Assembly: GCA_035550515.1 (NCBI GenBank)
Contig: DASZOZ010000045.1
Coordinates: 1-64,000, forward strand
DNA: 64,000 nucleotides
Source of the DNA: DATARH01 sp035550515
Lineage (GTDB): Bacteria; Pseudomonadota; Alphaproteobacteria; ATCC43930; CGMCC-115725
Direction of reading: 5' to 3'
Shown here: piece after piece, positions 25,264 to 33,798 of the stretch
Layout: every line of letters starts with the position of its first letter
How positions within the stretch are numbered: position 1 is the first letter of the stretch
Made by a program: the position numbers and the translations under genes
Notes under the pieces: generated by a model
The model's input: the letters and a program-made list of their open reading frames with translations, nothing else
What the model was told of the DNA's origin: nothing
Database searches by the model: none

Positions 25264-26466
25264 TCAATCCGCCGGCGGCAGCTCGAACAGCCGCTGCATC
25301 TTCGCGAAGCCGCGCATCTCGAAATGCCCGATCTCCCACATTGGGCGTCCGAGCGTCTCGGCGAAGGTCTCGGACATGATCAGCGAGCGGTCGAGCGCGC
25401 GGCACAGCCGTTCGATGCGCGCCGTCAGGTTGACGTCGGGGCCGATGACGGTGAAGTCGAGCCGGTTGCCGGAGCCGATATTGCCGTAGCTCACCGTGCC
25501 GTAATGCAGCGCCGCGCCGGCCTGCAGCGGGCTGGCGGGATGCTTGCGGTTATGGTCGGCGAGGGCCGCGAGGCCGGCGGTCGCGGCGCCCAAGGCGGCA
25601 TTGCACGCCTCGGCGGCGCTGCGCTCCGGGCCGTGCGGGAAAATCGCCAGCACACCGTCCCCCATGATTTCGACCACCTCGCCGCCGTGCGCGGTGACCG
25701 GCGGCATCACGCAGTCGAAATAGGTGTTGAGCGACCGCATCACGGCGCGCGGGTTCAGCCGGTCGGACAGTTCGGTGAAGTCGCGCAAATCGACCAGCAT
25801 CAGCGCGGCGGTGATCTCGCGCACATCGCCGCGCCGCACCTGGCCGTCGAGGATCAGCCTGCCCGCCTCCCAGCCGACATAGGTCGTCAGCATCGCGCCG
25901 ATAAAGCGACGCAGCGCCTTCAGCTCGGAGACCGCGGCACAGGCCGGCAGCACATCGCGAAACAGCCGCATGTCAGCGGGCGTAAAGCCGCCCGGCCGCT
26001 TGGTCGCCCAGGAGAACGCATTGGTCACACCGACCGCGTAGACCAGCGGCTCCATGACGTAATGGGTAAAGCCCTGTTCGCGCAGTTCCTCGAGCACCGC
26101 GAACGGCAGCGGGGCGTCCCCGTCGAGCCGCCAGTTGAGGCTCAGCCCCTCCTCGACCACGAGGCGCACCGGGCTTTCGAGATAGGTCGCGGTCTTTTCG
26201 ATGCCGTGGTCGAGAAACCTCTCCTCCAGCGGCTGACCCGGCCGCCAGATGCGCGATACGCCGCGATATTGCGGGTGAAACGCCCGCTGATGGACCGAGA
26301 CGCGGTCGATCGGCACCCCGGCCGCCGCGACGCGGGCACAGAATTGGCCGAGGATCTCCTTGTTGTCCGGCAGAAACCGCGCCTCGCGGATCAGCCAGTC
26401 GGACAGCTCCGCCGCCGGATCGGGCGGGGGCGCGAGCGGCAGGTCCAGGCGATCGTCTCGCGGCAT
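25264..26466 (-). CDS. Class III adenylate/guanylate cyclase
   Basis: 400 residues from ATG 26466. The N-terminal ~200 residues form a soluble domain of unknown type found in rhizobial cyclases (LREQGFTHYVMEPLVYA, FSWATKRPGGFTPADM). The catalytic domain (about 215-385) has the metal-binding Asp residues in LVDLRDFT and MGDGVLAIFP and the transition-state pair in VNLTARIERL (Asn, Arg). The purine-specifying Lys of adenylyl cyclases (normally 'KF.GDG') is replaced by Glu266 in VVEIMGDG, the residue found in guanylyl cyclases. It should make cAMP or cGMP in the cytoplasm; which one is open. Confidence 0.87.
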   Translation of the reverse strand: MPRDDRLDLPLAPPPDPAAELSDWLIREARFLPDNKEILGQFCARVAAAGVPIDRVSVHQRAFHPQYRGVSRIWRPGQPLEERFLDHGIEKTATYLESPVRLVVEEGLSLNWRLDGDAPLPFAVLEELREQGFTHYVMEPLVYAVGVTNAFSWATKRPGGFTPADMRLFRDVLPACAAVSELKALRRFIGAMLTTYVGWEAGRLILDGQVRRGDVREITAALMLVDLRDFTELSDRLNPRAVMRSLNTYFDCVMPPVTAHGGEVVEIMGDGVLAIFPHGPERSAAEACNAALGAATAGLAALADHNRKHPASPLQAGAALHYGTVSYGNIGSGNRLDFTVIGPDVNLTARIERLCRALDRSLIMSETFAETLGRPMWEIGHFEMRGFAKMQRLFELPPAD

Positions 26467-26541
26467 CGGCAACTCTGCGTCCCGGGCTGGCGTTGCGTGC
26501 GGCTTATGTCGGGTGCCGGCCGCCGCTCGGCAACCGCCGCG

Positions 26542-27672
26542 TCACGCAGCCGTGAATTGCGCCAGCCCGCCGCGGTCGATCTCGATGCCGAGGCCGGGCC
26601 GGTCGGGGATCGCCACCCAGCCGCCGTGCTGGACGATCGGCTCGCGGATCACCGCCATGCGGATCGGGTGCTCCGACTGATCGAATTCGAGCAGCGGCTC
26701 GATCGGGTGAAGCCCCGGCGGGTTGTGCGGCAGCGCCGCGATCAGCTGCAGCGAGGCGGCGAGCGCCACACCGGTGCCCCACACATGCGGGTTGACGCGC
26801 ACCCCGAACGCATTCGCCATATCGGCGATCTTCTTGGTTTCGGAGATGCCGCCGGCGGCGGCGATGTCCGGCTGCAGGATGTCGACCAGCCGCCCGGTGA
26901 TCAGCGGCCGGAAACCCCAGCGGGTGAATTCCGCTTCGCCACCGGCAATCGGGATGGTGAGCGCGGCCTTGACTTCGCGGTAGCCCGCGAGGTCTTCCGG
27001 CGGCACCGGCTCCTCGAACCAGGCGATGTCGAGCGGTTCGAGCCGCCGGCCGAGCCGGATCGCGCCGAGCGCGTCATAGGCATGGTTGGCGTCGACCATG
27101 ATGCGGATGCCGGGGCCGACGGCGCGCCGCACCGTCTCGCACAGCCGCAAATCGTCTTCCAGGCCGAAGCCGAGCTTCAGCTTGATCGCCGTAAACCCCG
27201 CCGCCACCCGCTCATGCGCTTCGGCCACGAGGTAGTCGAGCGGATCCCCGTGCCGCTTGCGGTAAAACCCGGTCGCATAGGCCTCGACCTTGTCGCGCAG
27301 CGGCCCGCCGAGCAGCCGGTGTACCGACACGCCGAGATGACGGCCCTTGAGGTCCCACAGCGCCATGTCGACCGCGGACAGCGCCTCGATCGCCAACCCC
27401 TTCTGCCCGTGATCGCGCAGCCGGTTGTACATCGCCTGCCAGTGGCGCTCGGTGGCCAGCGCGTCCTCGCCGATCAGCAGCGGCTTGTAGTAGTCGACGA
27501 CCGGCGCGGTCAGCCGCGCCGGACCGAACGCCTCGCCCCAGCCGCTGTTGCCGTCCTCGCCGATGATCTCGACAAGGCAGGCGCCGCGCCGTTCGTACCA
27601 GGCCTGCGAATAGGCGAACGGTTCGGCCAGGGCGGTATCGAGCATATAGGTCTTGATGTCGCGGATTCTCAT
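26542..27672 (-). CDS. Mandelate racemase/muconate lactonizing enzyme (enolase superfamily)
   Basis: 376 residues from ATG 27672 (MRIRDIKTYMLD). Active-site positions of the superfamily are present: the K-x-K motif in FTAIKLKLG, metal ligands Asp in IMVDANHAYD, Glu in WFEEPVPPED and Glu in IAGGEAEFTRWG, and a His in NPHVWGTGVALAASL. The reaction is proton abstraction alpha to a carboxylate, most often in sugar-acid dehydration or racemisation. It begins 30 bases after a degraded PAS-gene remnant and may be cotranscribed with the upstream PAS and amidohydrolase genes. Confidence 0.87.
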   Translation of the reverse strand: MRIRDIKTYMLDTALAEPFAYSQAWYERRGACLVEIIGEDGNSGWGEAFGPARLTAPVVDYYKPLLIGEDALATERHWQAMYNRLRDHGQKGLAIEALSAVDMALWDLKGRHLGVSVHRLLGGPLRDKVEAYATGFYRKRHGDPLDYLVAEAHERVAAGFTAIKLKLGFGLEDDLRLCETVRRAVGPGIRIMVDANHAYDALGAIRLGRRLEPLDIAWFEEPVPPEDLAGYREVKAALTIPIAGGEAEFTRWGFRPLITGRLVDILQPDIAAAGGISETKKIADMANAFGVRVNPHVWGTGVALAASLQLIAALPHNPPGLHPIEPLLEFDQSEHPIRMAVIREPIVQHGGWVAIPDRPGLGIEIDRGGLAQFTAA

Positions 27673-27702
27673 CGCCCGCCTCAGTGCCGCAGGGTTCATA
27701 AA

Positions 27703-27815
27703 TCATGCCGGTCGGTCCGCCCGCGCCGGCATCCTCCGGTCGCCGCGCCTGTCGTCCCGGTATTCGTAGAGCCGCCGCAGCTGGGCTGCTTGATGTCGGG
27801 TTTCACCGCGTTCAT
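27703..27815 (-). pseudogene. Remnant of a second PAS-domain gene, truncated and frameshifted
   Basis: Four bases after the stop of the PAS gene comes ATG 27815 (MNAVKPDIKQP), and with one missing base in a C run the frame continues QLRRLYEYRDDRRG, then RRMPARAD, matching the start of the neighbouring PAS protein (KLRRLYDYWDGKRQG, RKMPARAD). The copy ends at TGA 27705-27703 after about 35 codons; the PAS core is gone. It looks like a tandem duplicate reduced by a 1-base deletion and a large 3' deletion. Confidence 0.6.
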
Positions 27816-27819
27816 CGGC

Positions 27820-28263
27820 TCAGCGCTTCTCGTCGTCGTAGATCAGGCCGATGATCAGGCGGTCCACCCGCTCGCCGTCGTCGGAGAGCGGCATGATCAC
27901 GGTCTCGTAGCGGGCGATCCTGCCGTCGAAGATGCGGTCGCGCCGGCCGTGAAGCACCTCGGCCGTCGTCGCGACCTGGGTGAAGGATTGCACCGCCAGC
28001 TTGCGGTATTCGGTGACCGGCAGCTCGTCGAGCATCTTGCCGGTCAGTTCGTAGCCCGCGCGCTGCACGAGATTGGTGCCGTGCAGGCGAATTCGGAAAC
28101 GCGGCGGCGATCGATCGACGATGTCGACCAGGATGACGTTGCCGACGATGAAGGTCATGTCGAGCGGGTCCAGATCGGCCCGCGCCGGCATCTTGCGGCC
28201 CTGCCGCTTGCCGTCCCAATAGTCGTAGAGCCGGCGAAGCTTGGGGTGGCCGATCTCCGGCAT
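27820..28263 (-). CDS. PAS-domain sensory protein (PAS_5-like)
   Basis: 147 residues. The N-terminal LRRLYDYWDGKRQGRKMPAR block and the following LDPLDMTFIVGNVILVDIV are typical of a stand-alone alphaproteobacterial PAS family of about 150-180 residues; FRIRLHGTNLVQRAGYELTGK and the closing YETVIMPLSDDG complete the PAS fold. It lacks any output domain, so it would act by protein contact. It lies 17 bases downstream of the amidohydrolase gene on the same strand, with a degraded relative immediately after it. Confidence 0.78.
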   Translation of the reverse strand: MPEIGHPKLRRLYDYWDGKRQGRKMPARADLDPLDMTFIVGNVILVDIVDRSPPRFRIRLHGTNLVQRAGYELTGKMLDELPVTEYRKLAVQSFTQVATTAEVLHGRRDRIFDGRIARYETVIMPLSDDGERVDRLIIGLIYDDEKR

Positions 28264-28280
28264 CGCCAAGGGCGCCGCCG

Positions 28281-29648
28281 CTATTCGGCGGCCTCCAGTC
28301 GCCGGCGCTCGCCGCGCAGCGCCGCCACCCGCGCCCGGGTGTAGAGGTCGGTCCAGTTGCTGAGCGAGAAATCGGTGACCTTGCGCGGATCGTAGGGCCG
28401 GTCCGCGAGCTTGACCTCGCGCCCGGCGATGTAGACGCCGCGCAGCCGCCGCTTGTCCTGGAGGATCGCGATATCCGCGAGCGGCGAGCCGTCCCAGGCG
28501 GTGAAGTCGGCATAGCGGCCCGGCTCCAGCACGCCGATCTCGTCGCCGCGGGTCATGAAACGGGCGTTGACCTCGGTCGCCGCACGCAGCGCCGCCGCCT
28601 TCGAGAAGCCGAGATCGTCGACGAACAGCTCCAACTCGCGTGCGTGCCATTCGCCGTAAGGCGTGACCGCGAACCCGGTATCGGTGCCGGTGAGGAACGG
28701 GATGCCGGCCTTGACCGCCTTTTTGAGGTTGGCGCAGCCGATTTCGTAGCGCCGCGCGACAAAGCTCGGCCGGCCCTTGAGCGCCGCCGGCTCGTGCGGC
28801 TGGGTGAACTCGATAATGTTCTTCGGCTGGGTCAAGGTCGGCGAGATCATGCTGCCGCTCTTCTTCATCGCGGCGATGCACGCGTCGTCGAGATCGAAGG
28901 CGTGGAAGATGAGGTCCGCCCCGGCCCGTGCCGAATACAGCGTAGCCTCGCGGCCGCCGGCGTGGACAACGGCTTTTTTGCCCATGCGGTGCGTCTCGCG
29001 CACCATCGCGTCGGTCTCTTCCTGGGTAAAGGCGGCGATCAGCTCGCCGTCCGGGCGGCGCTGGATGCCGTCCATCGCGATCTTGATGCAGTCGACGCCG
29101 TTCTTGACCTGGCGGCGGATTTCCCGGATCGCCTCGTCGGTCGAGTGGACGAGGCGGCCGATCGAGGTTTCCGGCGCACCGATCCAGGTCGGGTACCAGT
29201 CGGTCAGGCCCTGATGCGAGGTAATGTAGGGTCCGGCCGCCATCACCCGCGGCCCGTCGAACAGGCCGGCATTGATCGCGTCGCGGATCGACAGGCTGAC
29301 CTGCCCGGCGTCGCCCGGCGAGCAGATCGCGGTGTAGCCGGCGGCGGCGACCTTCTGGGCGAAGAACATGCCGCGCAGCGCGCGGAATTCGAGCGGGCTG
29401 TAAAGGTCGATATCCTCCTCGGTCTTGGCGTTGCCGTAGGCCAGGTGGGTGTGGACATCGATCAGCCCGGGCATGACGAAATGGCCGGAATGGTCGATCG
29501 CCCGATCGTCCGCCTGGCGCGGCGGCGCGCCCTTCTCCTTGCCGGCGTAGACGAGACGGCCGGCCTCGTCATAGACCAGCGCGGCGTTCTTGACCGCCTC
29601 GTCGTCCCGTCCGGTAAACAACTGGCCGCAACGGACAAAGGTCTTCAT
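28281..29648 (-). CDS. Amidohydrolase (imidazolonepropionase/prolidase-like)
   Basis: 455 residues; AAAGGAG 8 bases before ATG 29648 fixes the start. Binuclear-site residues of subtype-I amidohydrolases are in order: DVHTHLAYG (His, His), DCIKIAMDG (Lys that is usually carboxylated), VVHAGG (His), IFHAFDLDD (His), LTGTDTGFA (Asp). Such enzymes hydrolyse amide bonds of small cyclic or dipeptide-like compounds. The substrate is not known. The extradiol dioxygenase gene lies upstream on the same strand, with a 10-bp-stem hairpin between them. Confidence 0.87.
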   Translation of the reverse strand: MKTFVRCGQLFTGRDDEAVKNAALVYDEAGRLVYAGKEKGAPPRQADDRAIDHSGHFVMPGLIDVHTHLAYGNAKTEEDIDLYSPLEFRALRGMFFAQKVAAAGYTAICSPGDAGQVSLSIRDAINAGLFDGPRVMAAGPYITSHQGLTDWYPTWIGAPETSIGRLVHSTDEAIREIRRQVKNGVDCIKIAMDGIQRRPDGELIAAFTQEETDAMVRETHRMGKKAVVHAGGREATLYSARAGADLIFHAFDLDDACIAAMKKSGSMISPTLTQPKNIIEFTQPHEPAALKGRPSFVARRYEIGCANLKKAVKAGIPFLTGTDTGFAVTPYGEWHARELELFVDDLGFSKAAALRAATEVNARFMTRGDEIGVLEPGRYADFTAWDGSPLADIAILQDKRRLRGVYIAGREVKLADRPYDPRKVTDFSLSNWTDLYTRARVAALRGERRRLEAAE

Positions 29649-29670
29649 CGGACGGGCTCCTTTGGATGAC

Positions 29671-29696
29671 CTCTCCACCCCCAAAAGGGTGGAGAG
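29671..29696. repeat. Intergenic hairpin, 10-bp stem
   Basis: CTCTCCACCC-CCAAAA-GGGTGGAGAG, a perfect 10-bp inverted repeat in the 60-base gap between two minus-strand genes. No T tract follows on either strand, so it is more likely an mRNA-processing or stability element than a terminator. Confidence 0.6.
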
Positions 29697-29708
29697 GGAG
29701 GCGATCGG

Positions 29709-30656
29709 TCACACCACCGCGTGGTGCATGAACTTTTCCGGCGGCGGGCCGCCCCACGGGCCGGCCAACTCCTCGCGGCTGACCAGATTGGGCGGCACGC
29801 TGGCGTTGAGCACGTCGGTATCGGCCCAGTGCTCGTGCACGCGGCCCCACGGGTCGCCCCAGTAGTCGTAGACCTGGCTGCCGAGCGAGTGGCGGCCGAG
29901 CCCCCAGAAATGCTCGTAGCCCTTCCCCTGGAGGTGCTCGTGGCCGATCATGATGTCGTCGATGTCCGCCGCCTCATAGCTGAGGTGGTTCAGCCCCTTC
30001 TTGTCGCTGCGGATGCAGAAGAAGGCATGGTGGTCGACAAAGTCGTCGCCGCGGTCGAGCCGGTTGAACGAGCCGGTGATGTTGGTCTTGTCGCCGACAT
30101 AGACCTCGTCCGACGGACGGAAGCCGAACATGTCGCGGTAAAAACCCAGCGTCTTTTCGAATTGCGCCGAATGCACGACAAAATGGCCAAAGCGCTTGAC
30201 GTGCGACGGGCCACGCTGGACGCCCCGGTAATAGAGCTCGTTGCGGCGCTGGGTCTTGTCCTCGCCGAAATTCACCTTCGGCCGGTGGACCGGTATCTTC
30301 GGCAGCCGCGCCATGCCGTGGATCACCTCGACCTGGAACCCGTCGGGGTCGGTCAGGCGGACGCGCTTGCCGCCGCCCGGCTCGTCGATGTCCTCGATCG
30401 TCGAGGCGCCGTCCACCCGGCTGAGCTTGTCGAGGTCCTCCAGGCTGGCGGCATGAAACGCGATGCCGATATATTTCGGCTCGCCCAGTTCGGTGACGTG
30501 GATGTGGTGCGGCTCGTCGGTGCCGCGCATATAGAGCGCGTTCTTGGTGCGCTCGGCCCGCACCATGCCGAACGCGGTCAGGAATTCCTCCTGCTTGTCG
30601 AGATCGGGCGACCGCAAACGCCCGTAAGCGAGATCGGTGACTTTGATGACAGGCAT
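29709..30656 (-). CDS. Two-domain VOC extradiol dioxygenase
   Basis: 315 residues; GGAGG lies 6 bases before ATG 30656. Two VOC modules (about 1-125 and 145-290) as in 2,3-dihydroxybiphenyl and catechol 2,3-dioxygenases. The Fe(II) ligands are in the second module: RFGHFVVHS (His), LNHLSYEA (His) and GRVHEHWADTD (Glu). It should open an aromatic diol ring next to the hydroxyls. It lies upstream of an amidohydrolase that could act on the product. The specific catechol is unknown. Confidence 0.87.
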   Translation of the reverse strand: MPVIKVTDLAYGRLRSPDLDKQEEFLTAFGMVRAERTKNALYMRGTDEPHHIHVTELGEPKYIGIAFHAASLEDLDKLSRVDGASTIEDIDEPGGGKRVRLTDPDGFQVEVIHGMARLPKIPVHRPKVNFGEDKTQRRNELYYRGVQRGPSHVKRFGHFVVHSAQFEKTLGFYRDMFGFRPSDEVYVGDKTNITGSFNRLDRGDDFVDHHAFFCIRSDKKGLNHLSYEAADIDDIMIGHEHLQGKGYEHFWGLGRHSLGSQVYDYWGDPWGRVHEHWADTDVLNASVPPNLVSREELAGPWGGPPPEKFMHHAVV

Positions 30657-30907
30657 GACGGCCTCCAGGATGGTCGGGGCAGTATAGCGCATTTCGCGAC
30701 GCCGGGGCACAGGCGGCCCGCCGTCTCCTTCCACCCCATAGCAGCGGCGAACGATATCCATCAAATCGATTGTTGGCATGCCGTCCATCAACCGCGTCAA
30801 TGACCCTCGCGACCCTTCGCATGCTTACACAGGAATTAAAACGGGATCGGGACGTTCTGCTCGTCATTGGCCGGGGCGTCAGACGCCCGTGTTTGTGGGA
30901 CGACACG

Positions 30908-32770
30908 ATGCGCCCGTTTCATTCTCGTATTCTCGTCGCAACGCTGCCGTTTCTGCTCGCCGCCCCGTATGCGGCCGCGCAACCGGCCCAGACGCCGACG
31001 CGCGCCGAAGCCGAGGCCGCGCTCAACCCGGCACCGGCCCCGATGACGTACAGCAACGCGCAGCTCGACCAGATGCTCGCGCCCATCGCGCTTTATCCCG
31101 ACCAGCTGCTGACCCAGCTGTTGATGGCGTCGACTTTTCCGGACCAGTTGGTCGATGCTCAAAAATGGCTGCAGGATCCCCGGAACGCGGCGCTGAAGGG
31201 CGACGATCTGGTGAACGCGGTCGAGCCTTTGCCCTGGGACCCGAGCGTCAAGTCGTTGGTCGCGTTCCCGCAGATCATCGCGATGATGGTCGACCATCTC
31301 GACTGGACCGAGGCGCTGGGCACCGCCTTTGCCAACCAGGAAGTCGCGGTCTTCGCCCGCGTCCAATTCCTGCGCGACCGGGCCAAACAGGCCGGCAAGC
31401 TCAAATCGACCGCGCAGCTCGCGGTGCGCGAGCAGGATTCCGACATCGTCATCGAGCCGGCCGACCCGAACACGATCTACGTCCCGGTCTACAACCCGGC
31501 GGAAATCTATGGCGACTGGCCCGACCGCGCCGCGCCGCCGGTCTATCTGCCGCCACCGCCCAATTTCTACAGCGGCGCGGTCGGCGCGGCGATCGGGTTC
31601 AGCGTCGGCTTCGGCGTGGTCCACCCGCTGTGGGGCTGGGGCCATCCCGACTGGCACCGCCACACCGTGATCGTCGATCCCGGCCGCTACCGGCAGATCA
31701 CCAAGGAAACCGTGATCCAGCAAAACCACATCACCGTCCGCAACGGTGAATGGCATCGCGGCGGGCCGGTCAATTATGTTCCGGAGGGGCGCCGGCCGTC
31801 ACCGCCGGCGCGGGGCGGCGAACATCCCGCCGGGACGATCCGCCCCAGCGAGCTCAGCCATGCGGGCCCCGGCCCCGGCCATGAGCAACCGCCGCACCGG
31901 CCGGGCAGCGGCGCCCGCCCGGCCGAAGCACCGGGACCTCAGCCATCGGGGCGTCAGGAGGCGCAGCCCGGCCAACATCCGGAACCGGCACAACCCGGCG
32001 GCCATGCCCGCCCCGGCGAGGAAGCCCATCCGGAACAGCACCATGAACAAGGACATGGCCCGGGCGGCGTGAACGAGGCACATCCCGGTCAGCCGCATCC
32101 GCAAGACCAGCATCCGGGCCAGCCCAACCCCCAGGAGGAGCACCGAGGTCAGCCGCACCCTTCGGGAGCGCAACCGGGTCAGCCGAACCCTCAGGAGGAG
32201 CACCCGGGCCAGCCGCATCCGCCGGGAGCGCAACCGGGTCAGCCCAACCCTCAGGACGAGCACCGGGGTCAGCCGCACCCGCAGGAAGCGCAACCGGGAC
32301 AGCCCCATCCCCAAGAGGAGCACCGGGGTCAGCCGCATCCGCAGGACGAGCACCCGGGTCAGGCGCATCCTCAGGAACAGCATTCAGGCCCGCACCAGGA
32401 CCAGCCGCACGCGGCGCAGCCCGGCCCGCAGGCCCAGCCGCGCCCGCCGGAGGGCGCGCATCCCGAACCGCATGGCGAAGCGCCGCACCAGCCGGCCAAC
32501 GAGGCCCATCCGGCGTCGCAGCAACAGCCCCATCCGCCAGAGGCGCACCCGGAGCCGGCGCCGCAGCAACAGCCCCATGCCGCGCCGCCTCAGCCTCAGC
32601 CCCAGCCGCAGGCTCATCCGGCGCCGCCGCAGGGCGGGCATCCTCCACAAGGACCGCAGCCGGGGCAGCAGCATCAGGGCGGCCCGCAGCCGGGCCAGTC
32701 GCACCAAGGCGGGCCGCCGCAGGGCGGGGACAAGAAGCCCGACAGGCCGGGCGGCGACGACAAGCACTGA
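30908..32770 (+). CDS. DUF3300 envelope protein with long Gly-Gln-Pro-His repeat tail
   Basis: 620 residues. Signal peptide 1-24 (ILVATLPFLLAAPYAAA), then the conserved DUF3300 domain (about 48-245: LDQMLAPIALYPDQLLTQLLMAS, NTIYVPVYNPAEIYGDW). The remaining 350 residues are low-complexity Pro/Gln/His/Gly, including ten tandem 10-residue units of GQPHPQEEHP type. Such tails are natively unfolded; the many His residues could bind metal. The function of DUF3300 proteins is not established. The 250 bases upstream hold no recognised gene, only a small GGCGTC-A-GACGCC hairpin near 30875. Confidence 0.82.
   Translation: MRPFHSRILVATLPFLLAAPYAAAQPAQTPTRAEAEAALNPAPAPMTYSNAQLDQMLAPIALYPDQLLTQLLMASTFPDQLVDAQKWLQDPRNAALKGDDLVNAVEPLPWDPSVKSLVAFPQIIAMMVDHLDWTEALGTAFANQEVAVFARVQFLRDRAKQAGKLKSTAQLAVREQDSDIVIEPADPNTIYVPVYNPAEIYGDWPDRAAPPVYLPPPPNFYSGAVGAAIGFSVGFGVVHPLWGWGHPDWHRHTVIVDPGRYRQITKETVIQQNHITVRNGEWHRGGPVNYVPEGRRPSPPARGGEHPAGTIRPSELSHAGPGPGHEQPPHRPGSGARPAEAPGPQPSGRQEAQPGQHPEPAQPGGHARPGEEAHPEQHHEQGHGPGGVNEAHPGQPHPQDQHPGQPNPQEEHRGQPHPSGAQPGQPNPQEEHPGQPHPPGAQPGQPNPQDEHRGQPHPQEAQPGQPHPQEEHRGQPHPQDEHPGQAHPQEQHSGPHQDQPHAAQPGPQAQPRPPEGAHPEPHGEAPHQPANEAHPASQQQPHPPEAHPEPAPQQQPHAAPPQPQPQPQAHPAPPQGGHPPQGPQPGQQHQGGPQPGQSHQGGPPQGGDKKPDRPGGDDKH
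32087..32386 (+). repeat. 30-bp coding minisatellite, 10 units
   Basis: Ten in-frame 30-bp units starting GGTCAGCC, encoding GQPHPQDQHP, GQPNPQEEHR, GQPHPSGAQP and variants. An alternation of 'NP' and 'HP' units suggests a 60-bp higher-order repeat that expanded by unequal crossing-over. Confidence 0.9.
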
Positions 32771-32892
32771 CGCCGGGAGCGGTCGTCATGCGTCGCGGCA
32801 GGCCAGCCCGGCAATCTTTGCCGTAGGCAGCGGCGGCAATCGCCGCTATAGCGGTAACGTCGCGGTCGGCGCGGCGCAACCGGGGTGCGGCG

Positions 32893-33798
32893 ATGGAATT
32901 ACCTGAGCAAATCACCGAAATCGGCGAGCAGCTGGCGGCGGGCGGCGCGATCACGCCCTCCGAGGACCTGTTCGAGACCTATGAGGTCTTCGCCGCCGAG
33001 CTGACCAACCTGTTCGTCAAGCCCTGGCTGGCCGCCGACCATGCGAGCCGCCTGTCGTCCGACGGCGACTATTTCCGCGTCGACATCGGCGGCCGCTCGG
33101 TGGTCATCGCGCGCGAGGCGGAGGACAAGATCCACGCCATGCGCAATGCCTGCCTGCATGCCGGCTATCGCATCTGCGAAGAGGAAGACGGCCACGGCGA
33201 TCACCTGTTCTGCCGCTATCACGGCTGGGACTACGCGATCGACGGCCGCCTCACCGACCCGATGCTGCGTCCCGAGGAAACCGACCGGTCGCGCTTCCGG
33301 CTGCCGCGCTATGCGATGCGGATCGTCAACGGGCTGATCTTTATCGACCCGTCGGTGGCTGCCGCCAACCCGCCCGAGGCGAAGGCGATCGACCTGAGCG
33401 CGACGCCGGACCTCGGCGACGGCAAGGTGGTCTCGCGCAAGCGCTTCTCGACCACCTGGAATTGGAAGCATCTGCGGCATTTCCTGTGGTCGTCGAAGGA
33501 CCTGGTGTTCAACGGCGGCGGCTATGACGCGACGGTCGAGTTCGGCCCGCTGTCGATGCTGCTCGCCAAGAACGGCGACGCCGCGCTGGTGCGGCTGATC
33601 CCGCGCTATGCCGGGCACAGCGATTTCGAGCTGATACGCATCGCCAAGCCCGGCCACAACGCCGCGGCCGGCGACGAGGCCAAGATCGAGGAAGCGTTGC
33701 GCGTCGAAGGCGACAAGCTCGCCGGCTCGCCGGCGGGCTCGCTCGATCGCGGCTTTTACGAGTGGTACTGGGCGCAGTTGGCGCCGGCCGCGGCGTAA
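32893..33798 (+). CDS. Rieske [2Fe-2S] protein related to ring-hydroxylating oxygenase alpha subunits, reduced catalytic part
   Basis: 301 residues. The Rieske cluster ligands are intact: C87-x-H89 (ACLHAGY) and C107-x2-H110 (CRYHGWDY). The region after NWK, where oxygenase alpha subunits carry E..H...H and a distal Asp for mononuclear iron, reads NWKHLRHFLWSSKDLVFNGG and lacks that pattern, and the total length is about 100 residues short. It may be an electron-transfer protein or a divergent oxygenase. Its TAA overlaps the ATG of the SMP-30 gene (TAATG), so the two are coupled. The 122-base gap upstream holds only a small GC hairpin. Confidence 0.78.
   Translation: MELPEQITEIGEQLAAGGAITPSEDLFETYEVFAAELTNLFVKPWLAADHASRLSSDGDYFRVDIGGRSVVIAREAEDKIHAMRNACLHAGYRICEEEDGHGDHLFCRYHGWDYAIDGRLTDPMLRPEETDRSRFRLPRYAMRIVNGLIFIDPSVAAANPPEAKAIDLSATPDLGDGKVVSRKRFSTTWNWKHLRHFLWSSKDLVFNGGGYDATVEFGPLSMLLAKNGDAALVRLIPRYAGHSDFELIRIAKPGHNAAAGDEAKIEEALRVEGDKLAGSPAGSLDRGFYEWYWAQLAPAAA

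Noticed and set aside
25231..28344. Plus-strand open frame of about 1,040 codons opposite the cyclase and enolase-family genes
   Set aside because: Antisense shadow with repetitive Arg/Asp/Val content; opposite strand genes carry complete catalytic motifs.
32087..32386. Regular 30-bp spacing that could suggest a CRISPR array
   Set aside because: Units are contiguous without spacers, stay in frame with a Gly-Gln-Pro-His protein repeat, and no cas gene is present.
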